DNA of 64,000 nt from Trichobilharzia regenti. Taxonomy: Eukaryota > Platyhelminthes > Trematoda > Strigeidida > Schistosomatidae. The stretch lies in contig OX235266.1 in the NCBI GenBank assembly GCA_944472135.2, forward strand, positions 13,681,925-13,745,924. The letters run 5' to 3'. The translations under genes and the position numbers were made by a program. Each line of letters opens with the position of its first letter. The stretch's first letter is position 1. Below, in pieces: positions 55,120 through 64,000 of this stretch. The notes below the pieces were generated by a model, which was not told the origin of the DNA, ran no database searches, and was given only the letters and a program-made list of their open reading frames with translations.

Positions 55120-55650
55120 CACACTACTGCGAGTGAACATCGATTCTCCGACGAAGTAAGAAGTGCTGATTACCACGAAGTTACTGCAACCAAATGCGTT
55201 ACAAGGAATTCCTTCAGAAGCACTAAAAACAGACCCAGTGAGTTTAATGGTTATCCTCCGTTATCCGTAAAATATATATTGAGACAAAACAATAGGTACC
55301 TACAGACTGAAAGAGGGCCTGTTTTCTAAAACTGTCAAAGCAGAGCCACTTTATTGTTTGTAGGAAGTGGCATGTGGAATTGCGTGTGTCTGTTTGAAGT
55401 CAGGTGACATATTACGCCTTCAAAGATTGATGGAACGATATTCTCGATGAACAACTCCACCTGGAACAAGTTGGATTCAGGAAAGACAAATCTTCTGAGG
55501 ACGGAATTCGATCGCTACAAATCATCATCAGACAGATCATATAATCACAATCAAGTCTTAAAAGTCATCAGCTGTGGAGATGACTTCTACATCGTTGACT
55601 GACAAGTGATTTATTCTTATTACTTTGACCCCACCTTGGAGATCCAATTT
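55120..55650 (+). mobile_element. RTE remnant in right arm
   Basis: Mirror of 36,935-37,460, with ATKCVTRNSFRSTKNRPSEF, NGYPPLSVKYILRQN and LLRTEFDRYKSSSDRS in alternate frames. It has its own frameshifts. Confidence 0.7.
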
Positions 55651-55886
55651 TAAAAACAAAAAGGGTGATTTAGATAATATTATTTCCCATCCTCTTTACT
55701 CACCCTCCCTCCTAACTGTGATCATACACTCCAAAATTAATTATCATCTAATTTTAACCCTTGACACAATCAAATTTATTGGTTAGAAAAAAAACTGGCG
55801 GCCTACTTAAATCTTGGGCTACCAAAATTTCCATCCTACATATTGCATCTATTTCCTCGGATTTATTTTGTTTTAATTATTCAATT

Positions 55887-58690
55887 ATGTATCCAAGTCG
55901 CATTACTTACTCTCGCGATTATTTAAAATGTTTTCAACCTGTTGATTTACGAGTATATAATAACGTTAAGAAAAAGCATCATGGAGGTTGGCAGAGATCA
56001 TTAAAGTGTACTCCAATGCATCAGATGACTGTTCCTGTGATTATGAGCACAAATTGCAGGTCATTATCGAACAAGATTAACTACTTGCATTCTCTATTAT
56101 ACTCAAATGTATATTGTAATACTGGTGTAATCACTCTTCAAGAGACTTGGCTCCATGATTCATATGACGATAATTTAGTCTCCTTAAGTGGGTTCACAAT
56201 CTACAGACAAGACCGATGCAGCTCAAAGAAGAAGAGAGGTGGTGGTGTTGCCACTTTTATTAATTCTCAGTGGTCTACTGCCAACAACGTCTGCTTCAAA
56301 TTCTCAAATGACAATATTGACTGTATAACTGTAAAATGTCGACCTAAACACTTACCTAAGTATAGCTTCATTTTTGTCACAAATATCTATATCACACCTT
56401 GTTGCAGTCCCTCAGAACTATCTATCTTCGCTGATGAATTCACTATTTTTGCTGCTGCTTCGTTTGGTAACTCCTTATCTATAGTGACTGGCGACTTCAA
56501 CAACTGCGACTGCAGTTTTATTACATTGCTGGGCCATGAAAATGTTGTTAATTTCCCAACTCGACAAAATACTTCACTTGATTTAGTATTTATAAATGAT
56601 TCTGGAATATACGAAGCTCGTAAAAGAGCCCACTCTTCAATTCTGATCATTGTATTGTACGAGTCTTACCCAAAATTTACGGAAAGTTACACAGTAAAGC
56701 CCTCTCAAACTTGTCTAAGAAAGTTGTTCACAGATGCTACTCAAATGAGAACGTACATCATCTTAGAAACATGCTCAGTGACACAAGATGGGATTTGTTT
56801 AATGATGATTCACTTGATGACAATATCTCTAATATTACATCCTATCTGAAATTCTGTTTTGAAATCTGTTGTCCAAAAGAAACACTATTCGTCAAATTTG
56901 ACCGTTTCTCCTCGCCTCAACTTAAAAAGCTTCGTAGAGAGAAGGAAAAACTGTATAAGATGAAAGATAAAAGTGGTGTAAAAAGAACTAACTTCTTAAT
57001 TAAGTCTGAAATGCAGAGGTTGAATGTAATATATAACCAGAAATTCATATCCTGCAAAAATCCTTCTAATATGTGGAAACTATTTAAGGAAATCACTGGT
57101 GGTAAGCAGATAAACAATATTCCATATTCTTTTGATGTATGTACTCTTAACAAATCTTTTATTTACTCTCCCTCAAATGCCATGCTTCCCAGCATCACTT
57201 GTGTTAATAATAGCCCCTTTCCAGGTTTTAACACAAATGATGTTCAAAAGTGCCTCAAGTCTCTAAACCCTTCCCAGAGCTTAGGTCCCGATTATGTACC
57301 TAGTATTATTTTTTAAAAATGTTCTGATATTCTGTGTCACCCTCTTACTGATCTATTTAACAAATCTTTTTCCGATAATATTGTGCCTGCCGTTTGGAAG
57401 GACATTAAAGTTGTACCCATACCTAAATCATCCACTGGAGCATGTGTCAAATTTAGACCCATTGCTATTACCTCTCCTTTTTTGAAAACTATGGAGAAAT
57501 TACTTTTACTTAGTCTTGTACCTTCGCTTAAATCCTTTAATGACCCTAAACAATTTGCCTATAAGCACAGTAGAAGCACTTTAGATGCAGCTGCCGTCTT
57601 ATATCATAACATTGCTTCCAGTCTAGACAAGGGGGCTAAATTTGTTCGTGTTGCCTTCCTAGACTATACATCTGCTTTCGACTCGGTCCCTAGGGACATC
57701 TTATTAAATAAACTTGCTGCTAGTCAAACAGAATGTTGGGCTGTTAACTGGTTACATTCCTATTTCTCAGATAGAAAGCAGTACACCGTATATAAAGGGA
57801 AGTCTTCCACTTCATTGCCTACTGAAGCTGGTGTCCCTCAAGGCGCTGTTCTTTCTCCTTTTCTTTTTTCTTTCTTCTTGCATGACTTGCCTCACTCTGA
57901 TGAAATAAACTTTGTGAAGTACGCTGATGATTTAACGGTTTCAATGGCTGTTAACTCCCAGCTAGATTGTACTAAAATAAATAGCTTTCTATCGGAAGTC
58001 AGCAAATGGTCTGAGTCTAACGGTCTTAAACTGAATCCTTCTAAGTGTCAAACTGTTGATTTCAGCTTAAGATGTAAACGACAGTTAAAAGAAGTCATCG
58101 ATTCTCATGACAGTTGTAAAATTGACGACAATGATATAGGAATCAAATCAGAAATTAAGTATCTTGGACTCATTCTCTCTTCTGATCTCTCCTGGTCTTC
58201 CCATGTCTTAGCAATCTCCAGTAAAATATTCCGCCTGACATTTTACATTAAGAAGTTAAGACACTCGGGTATAACTCAACCCTTCCTCTTACAGTTCATA
58301 AACTCTTGCATCCTACCTATTCTTCTTTATTGTTCACCCTTATTCTTTCCTGGTTTGCTTAAAAAGGACTATGTCACAATTCGTAGAATACTGAAGACTG
58401 TCAGTAGGGTGAGTGGTGTCCCAGTGGACCACATAGTTAACGTCGTTGTCGATAGGCACTTGACTTCATGCAATAAATTTGCTAAAGGGATTTTGTCTGA
58501 CTTGGAGCATCCGCTTTACCCTCAGCTTTCACCTTGCATCTCCTCAGGTAGAACAAGGAGTAACTTCAGAAAACTGTATGCTCGCACGTCTAAGTATAGA
58601 AATTCTATGATACCATACTTGGCACGTATTTTATGTGATGAAAATAGTGTCAGGCAAGAATTAACTAACCTTTTTTCATCTAGTAAATAA
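55887..58690 (+). pseudogene. CR1-D ORF2, broken by one frameshift and one nonsense codon
   Basis: From MYPSRITYSRDY (ATG at about 55,887) the endonuclease reads NCRSLSNKI, QETWLHD, TGDFN. Near 56,638 the frame shifts (at the SNSDHC position). The shifted frame continues from before 56,711 to a stop TAA at 57,314-57,316, where relatives have a sense codon (IPA-IVL). The same frame resumes through FRPIAITSP, SAFDSVPR, GVPQGAVLSP, KYADDLTV and IKYLGLILSSDLSWSSH to TAA at 58,690. The rest is well preserved, so inactivation is recent. Confidence 0.9.
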
Positions 58691-59160
58691 ACAATTTCCT
58701 CCATCCATCCTTATATACCTTCAAGTTTTACTTTTATTACTTCTATTATATTTATGGTCCTGTTACTTCTCTGTTTTACTCTCATAATTGCAAACACCAA
58801 CTTATCTCCATGACGGCTGTAATCTTTGTTTTTCCCCTCACCATATCATGTAAAGAGAACATTATATTCAATATTTTTAAACATGTTAGGATTTCTATAC
58901 CACATTGCCAATACTGTGTGACACAAGCCAACGGCAATTTTCACTTGTATTCTTATTATTATTACCCTAGCTGTTATCATTATTATTGCTATTTCCATTT
59001 TATATGCTGCATGTTTTTGACACTACCTCTATTGTAAATGTGGAAAATTTTCTGTGTGATTAATTTTATTTATAATTTGAGGAAATTAGATGCAATATTG
59101 TGATTAATGCTGAAAATTCCATTCTGTATCACAAGTACTGTTTTTGGAATAAAGTAAATC
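58691..59160 (+). other. 3' untranslated region of CR1-D
   Basis: AT-rich, with the conserved terminal phrase ATTCTGTATCACAAGTACTG before GGAATAAAG, also found reversed at the 3' ends of CR1-B and CR1-C. Confidence 0.7.
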
Positions 59161-59469
59161 ATTATTATTATTATATATAAAAAGTGTGCTATCAGAACGT
59201 TACATATGTGTGGCGCATACTCGTTACACGTGTCGGGCTATTCTTATCTCCCAACTATTATATAGAAGGCGATTAAAATTAACTTCTTCGTCCTTTTAAT
59301 TTTATCGTACATAACCCCAGATCATTAACAGGCGTTCTGGTTTCAGATTTTCTTTTACATATCTGATAACAGCGTACCACACGTTCGTGTCACCTGTAGT
59401 GATTACAGTCAGATGATAACTTAGTTGGCATTCAATCCCTACAGAATAAAATATTCGGACACTGCAAGC

Positions 59470-60400
59470 TCCAATTAATTCCAGGACAGACATTTTCATT
59501 TCACCTCCAGTCATCTCTCATTAAACTGAAAAGAATCCATCAATCCACGACTACTTCAGGCAGTTCCTCCAAAATCAAGATTGCACACTGAAAACCATAG
59601 CCTGGGATGACTTAAACGTGAAACCGTATTCTAACTCAATATTCATTTTCTAAATTATTTATTCTTATTGAGACAAAGGTTGAATTCGATCATCCGCAGA
59701 ACCTACTATGCAGCCAAGTTTGTAATTGTGGAAGAAGCTAAAAATATGCTTCATTGCAAACCTCAAAATTGCACAAGTGATTATATCACATTACACACAA
59801 TTTAATAATTTTCGTGTGTGTGGACATAAATATATAGGGAGGAAGGGAGAGCATATCCCAAAATGGTTAGAAAAACAGATGAATTTTGACAAACCAATAG
59901 ATACAGGTGTCAGACTACCAAATTCATCTATAGCTAAACATCTAATCGAGATGAACCAGAAGATTCATGTTAACTCAGCCTTTAAAGTCATCTATAAAAA
60001 CGGTCAAGGGGGTTTACTGAAATAGGCTGAGGCTATAGCTATTCATAAACTTAAGCCTACCCCCCTTGTGTATTCAAAAACAGTTTGTTATTACTCTTAA
60101 CCTACCGTGGCAATCGTCCAGAAAGACGATGAAAGCTCCGCAATTAAACCAAGGAGCTCAGAGAACACTATCAATTGCAAATCCTTATGTGTGTTAATTA
60201 TTCGTAATTATTTTTTTGTCACTTTGTTTAATTTAATTTTTCCATATATATATATATTGACTTGACAAGTAAATGTGTGATCAGATTGTTCGAAATGTAC
60301 AGCGCAAATACATCATATTGCCTTTCAGATAATCTCCGTCTTCTAATAACGCTATCAAAATTCTTATTTTTCAATACATTCTAGTACAGAGATTTTGATG
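59470..60400 (+). mobile_element. Penelope-like element PLE-4, right outer copy, RT deleted
   Basis: Mirror of 34,979-36,600 but lacking the RT palm. Keeps a decayed GIY-YIG region (MLHCKPQNCTSDYI near 59,745) and the tail to about 60,390. Confidence 0.8.
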
Positions 60401-60582
60401 CACACTGCTGAATGATGAACTGAAACAAACCGCTGTTCATCAGCGGGGCCAACCTGTCAGTGGCATCACAATCCCTTCTTAATCCTCCCTATCATATTGT
60501 AATGTGCACTACTTATAAACAGATACAAGTAATACATGGGAGAAAATCAGACCATAGTTCTGACAGTCAAATGAGTAGTGGA

Positions 60583-60657
60583 TCACAAGAAGGAAAGGGA
60601 GAGCAACATTGAGGATCGTGTGACCGACATCCGTGATATATCCTCCACTCCATCAAC
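60583..60657 (-). CDS. MEG locus C, candidate terminal exon
   Basis: Acceptor TTAATATTTCAG on -. Phase 0 reads VDGVEDISRMSVTRSSMLLS then LSFL and TGA. A single-base loss relative to locus A near the exon start changes the frame. In the alternative frame the hydrophobic HTILNVALPFLLVIH of locus A is still encoded, so this copy may be a frameshifted relic. Confidence 0.45.
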   Translation of the reverse strand, partial: VDGVEDISRMSVTRSSMLLSLSFL

Positions 60658-61051
60658 CTGAAATATTAACATCTATTATAGTAACAGTGATAAGTAGAAT
60701 ATGGTGTTATTCTGACAAAAGACACCATTCAGGGAATGTTAAAAAACGAGATTGTTTTTTACCAACTGACATTCATTTATATAGTGAAAGTTATTGACAT
60801 GAAATTCACTAAGTGTACACAGAAATCCAACTCAAAATGTATAAAAATGAATGATGTTCGTTCAACGTCTCTTCATCAATATTCATTCAAAAAATAGCAT
60901 TACATGTTTACACAATAAGAAAATACCTTCTCGTCACAGTGTTTTTCAATGAGTGTTTATTTCAAAATACGTGTTAATTATTTAAATGAAAAATGAACGA
61001 AATTTGAGAAGGCTTGTGAAATAATTCTTCTGACACCATACTGTTCTTCAC

Positions 61052-61084
61052 ATCTAGAATCTCATGTAACCGCTGACAATATTC
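61052..61084 (-). CDS. MEG locus C, 33-nt micro-exon
   Basis: TTTTTCTACAG|33 nt|GTGAAGAACAG on -. Phase 0 EYCQRLHEILD; phase 2 ends in TAG (61,056-61,054). Counterpart of 34,284-34,316. Confidence 0.78.
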
Positions 61085-61652
61085 CTGTAGAAAAATTGAG
61101 ATGAATAAACGACACGTTATTCTTACTTCTTTGTGTGTGTTTGTGTGTATTTCAATTAACGGAGCAGACAAAACATCATTGAAACATTCTATGAGATGAG
61201 TCATCAAAGTTGCATTGTACTACTTCTCAGACGGTGTCATGCACCCACTCCATGATTTTTGAGTTTGATTGAATCTCATCAGTCACGCTTCAAAAATTGT
61301 TCTCCTTACTGACTAGCTTGTCACTGCGAGTCGTAGACTATAGACAAGAAGATATTATATTAGGTTTGATGATCGTGAGCGTTGGTCGATCGGAGATTTC
61401 TGAGTTTATGAAACAACAGGTGTCCACTCTCATACTCAAACTCCTCGGAACACCTCAATAACCGAAATTGTGGAAACCTACTTTCCAATCACTAAGCGAA
61501 GGCATAGTCTCCCTATTCCACGCATGATCAATTATAGTACTCACTGGGTGCCTTCCGAAATCTATAGAATATTGCAGCGGAAATCAAATCAGACAGATTT
61601 ATTCCACGTATTAGATTCTCAAGTTACATAATAACAAACTCATCATACTTAC

Positions 61653-61670
61653 GTGATGCTTCTCATTGAA
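61653..61670 (-). CDS. MEG locus C, 18-nt micro-exon (FNEKHH)
   Basis: TTTTGTGTTACAG|18 nt|GTAAGTATGA on -. Counterpart of 33,696-33,713 with one base changed. Confidence 0.8.
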
Positions 61671-61898
61671 CTGTAACACAAAAAGTGTGAAGAATCAATA
61701 GTTTTAGATAGGAGGTTCATTCATCGTGTGAATAGAATTCTAGGCAGATTTGGTGAAACAAAGAACATTCATACCTCCTACCACAACAATATTACTGAAA
61801 ACACCTTTAGGAAATACATATTTTTCATAATAATTTCAAAATGTTTTACACAGTTGACAAGCAGGTAACGATTTAGGGGGGGGGGAATGGAAACTTAC

Positions 61899-61919
61899 CA
61901 CAAAACCTTTAACGTTCTC
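61899..61919 (-). CDS. MEG locus C, 21-nt micro-exon (ENVKGFV)
   Basis: TATCTTCTAAAAG|21 nt|GTAAGT on -. Counterpart of 33,444-33,464. Confidence 0.8.
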
Positions 61920-62124
61920 CTTTTAGAAGATATGAAGCAAAACAGGATGAGTTGTGTTTGTGTGCGTTTTTGTTTGAGTGTTCACTGGAATATTAATATA
62001 CTTTTTAGCTAAGGAAGCTTGGAAAGAGTCAATACAATTTCCTTTCTATTAGAGTAGACACCTTTAAATATTTTTAGTTTTTCAGATTGTGATATCGATA
62101 GCCCAAATTCAGCTGGCCGACCAA

Positions 62125-62215
62125 GTGATATCAGGTGTGCGTCTAAATGGGATCAAACCCCGGACCATATGCATGGTCGACGAGAGTCCTAAGCTCTCTG
62201 GCACCGATGCAAAAG
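62125..62215 (-). mobile_element. tRNA-derived SINE, second family, copy 2
   Basis: On -: GCATCGGTGCCAGAGAGCTT and GGGGTTTGATCCC box B, then GATATCACTTGGTCGGCC, matching 51,240-51,360. Box B is mutated (TTTGATCCC). The left arm has only the tail. Confidence 0.7.
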
Positions 62216-63187
62216 TCACAGAATCCTGATGCAATCTTCATGTGTTCTAGCAGAATCACTGACTTATGTGTCGATGTTTTCTCCTGGATATTCAAACTGG
62301 TTATATACCTTTCTGACTTAACAGAAGAACAGTAATGTCAGGCGTGAAATCAGATCAAAGCACGCTGAATAGCAGAAATCAGAAATCGCTAGTAATGATC
62401 TTGAAACACAACAATCAATCAATGATTCATCGATAAAATTATGAACCAACGTCTGTTAGAGAACCACTGAATGTCACAATATATTCAGGAGATGTATCCG
62501 CCATGTTAGTGATTCTTTAACAGGATAAATGCATGATCCCACTGGGGGTTGAGCGGATAGACGCTTACAGGTGCTGTAACATCTTGACATCACGTTTAAT
62601 CAGATCAATCCATCCAATCAAAACGCAGTTGGTTTCATCGGTGACCAAATGGAAACCTCTGTTAATTGGCATTTTACTTAGAATCAAATATCAAATTTAG
62701 TGAGAACAAAGATTTTTCTGAGCGACGCATTTATTGCATCTGTCAGAGTCCTCGTCAATACACACAACATTTAGTCAGTAATGTTTACGCATTAGTAAAA
62801 ATAATAACAAAGCAAAATAGGGTGTAACGAAGTATGGCTGTGAAATTCTAAGGAGGTTATGCCAGAATTAAGATTCACTATGTGAAAGTTCGAGCAAATA
62901 TCGTGCTTTGGCAAAATGACGTAATTTAGAAACCATAATCTGTTGGATTCATATAGTGAGCATGAATGATCACCAGCTTCGCTCATTATACTTGGGATTC
63001 CATATATTATCTACCATGAGGTCAGCCGTCCTCACTCTTAAAGAATCAAAACCTAGTATCAAGCGATTATTCATCTCTCCTCAACTTTGAATGATTCTCA
63101 AAATTGTTGACGAATTGTGAAGATTATAAATGAAGCATGCTAGTGATTTTGATAGACCGGGCCAGTGAATCTTGTTGAAATACTCAC

Positions 63188-63208
63188 GAGATGGCTTCAT
63201 AAACTACC
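63188..63208 (-). CDS. MEG locus C, 21-nt micro-exon (phase-2 only)
   Basis: CATTTTTCAG|GGTAGTTTATGAAGCCATCTC|GTGAGT on -. Phase 0 has TGA and phase 1 has TAG; phase 2 reads VVYEAIS. Counterpart of 32,399-32,419. Confidence 0.52.
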
Positions 63209-63418
63209 CTGAAAAATGGAAACAAAAGTTGTAATGCATTGCCAGTTATGTTTATCAAGCCACAGTTAACTGCATAATGTATAACAGGTTAATATGTTTC
63301 CAAAATTAGAACACGACAGAATTCATAAGAAGTTTGACATCTTAGTTGTAGTTAAGCTATTAGTATTCTATCAGCAAAATAGAAGATTGTGGTTTGTGGT
63401 TTGTGTTCCACAGTTGAA

Positions 63419-63748
63419 TTAATTCATATAACTATTTGATTGAAAGTAATTGGAATTATTATCAGACGACACGACAATTAGAATTAAGGCGGTGTAATAT
63501 TCTAGATAATATCGAACATAATTCAAAAACAATGAACTTGTGTGCCGCATGGGCTGAGGAGTTCCAAAATTATGTCTGTACAACAATTCAGGGAACCACA
63601 GCTGATGGTCAGACTTCATAAGTACTGCGTAAAACACTACGTGTTTGCGTGTCTGTCTGCAATGTTCAAGAAAGACGACAATCCATGTGAAACATCCTCG
63701 TTTATTTATTGCTCTGCTGCAGAATAAATGTAATATCGGGAATGCCAA
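63419..63748 (-). other. Open frame of 109 codons in right arm, partly conserved in left arm
   Basis: Reads FVLMKSDHQLWF-like text ending SLFLNYVRYYLEYYTALILI, VVSSDNNSNYFQSNSYMN and TAA. The last ~40 codons remain open with the same stop in the left arm (32,070-32,184), while the first half is frameshifted there. It lies between the 6-nt and 21-nt micro-exons. Not recognised; could be an intronic remnant of another gene. Confidence 0.3.
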
Positions 63749-63824
63749 TACAAATAACTCAGTTTCTTGAAACTATACTAAACACTGACATCGACTTCTG
63801 ATGTTATAAATCTGTGACACTTAC

Positions 63825-63830
63825 TCTCTC
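63825..63830 (-). CDS. MEG locus C, 6-nt micro-exon GAGAGA
   Basis: TTCTTTACATTCGACAG|GAGAGA|GTAAGTGTCAC on -. Counterpart of 31,798-31,803. The upstream exons of locus C lie beyond the window. Confidence 0.68.
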
Positions 63831-64000
63831 CTGTCGAATGTAAAGAAATGTACCGCGGTTACAAATTAATGACTACCAATTAAATGTGTACATCACTTGA
63901 ACAACAATATCAGAAACACATTTCCATAATTTTTCTAGTGGAATATTTATCACGGGAAAAGTTACCATAGTCTGTCTAACTCCTAATAAGAACGTACTAA

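Larger units (their letters stand above)
55788..59170 (+). mobile_element. CR1-like element CR1-D, near full length, inactive
   Basis: Begins CTGGCGGCCT (lacking the first ~7 bases of CR1-B) and ends with GGAATAAAGTAAATC and an ATT repeat (59,160-59,175). Right arm only: the left arm around 36,805 runs TATATATGC to TTTTCTAACTAATAAATTTG uninterrupted. Confidence 0.92.
47795..64000 (-). repeat. Giant palindrome (palindrome 1), right arm
   Basis: Reverse-complement partner of 31,630-47,283. It runs to the end of the window and probably beyond. Near-identity for 47,795-49,513, lower identity outside. Confidence 0.93.

Overview
The window reads as AT-rich metazoan nuclear DNA, most likely from a blood fluke (genus Schistosoma). 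Three things point there: CR1-, RTE- and Penelope-type retroelements are dense; a tRNA-derived SINE carries a hammerhead ribozyme, as in the schistosome alpha-type repeats; and there are exons of a micro-exon gene (MEG), a gene style best known from schistosomes. I cannot name the species. I see no operons, no bacterial genes, no CRISPR and no canonical rRNA or tRNA gene.

Layout. 1-7,000: fragments of CR1, RTE and Penelope-like (PLE) elements and decayed SINEs. 7,000-11,707: a PLE with ~200-bp terminal inverted repeats, interrupted by a full-length intact CR1 element (7,606-10,834, TAACG target duplication) and by a SINE (13-bp target duplication). 12,429-13,178: an isolated open frame with a zinc knuckle and a retropepsin. 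13,750-19,650: RTE remnants, a small palindrome and a SINE. 20,000-34,800: MEG locus A on the + strand, with a signal-peptide exon at 22,091, a second exon at 24,333, then conserved exons of 6, 21, 21, 18 and 33 nt and a candidate terminal exon at 34,695. Its introns hold PLEs, SINEs and a further palindrome (25.2-29.45 kb).

31.6-64.0 kb: a very large inverted duplication with arms of at least 15.6 kb, centred near 47,539. The right arm carries the same micro-exon series on the - strand (MEG locus C), so loci A and C converge. The 511-bp spacer holds a third MEG first exon with its promoter-like upstream (locus B), whose splice donor GT has become GG. Arms have diverged by roughly 10-15% by eye, except for about 1.7 kb on each side of the spacer, which is nearly identical. 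Later insertions differ between arms: CR1-C and a PLE piece on the left; CR1-D and an RTE piece on the right. Each is matched by an empty site in the other arm.

The working picture is a MEG tandem cluster that was inverted and duplicated, is being partly homogenised at its centre, and keeps receiving retroelements. Protein-coding capacity that looks intact is limited to two CR1 ORF2 proteins, the gag/protease frame and the MEG micro-exons. The reading phase of the MEG micro-exons is unresolved: two phases are open. All coordinates were read by eye; repeat edges are good to about 10-50 bases unless a precise junction is described.
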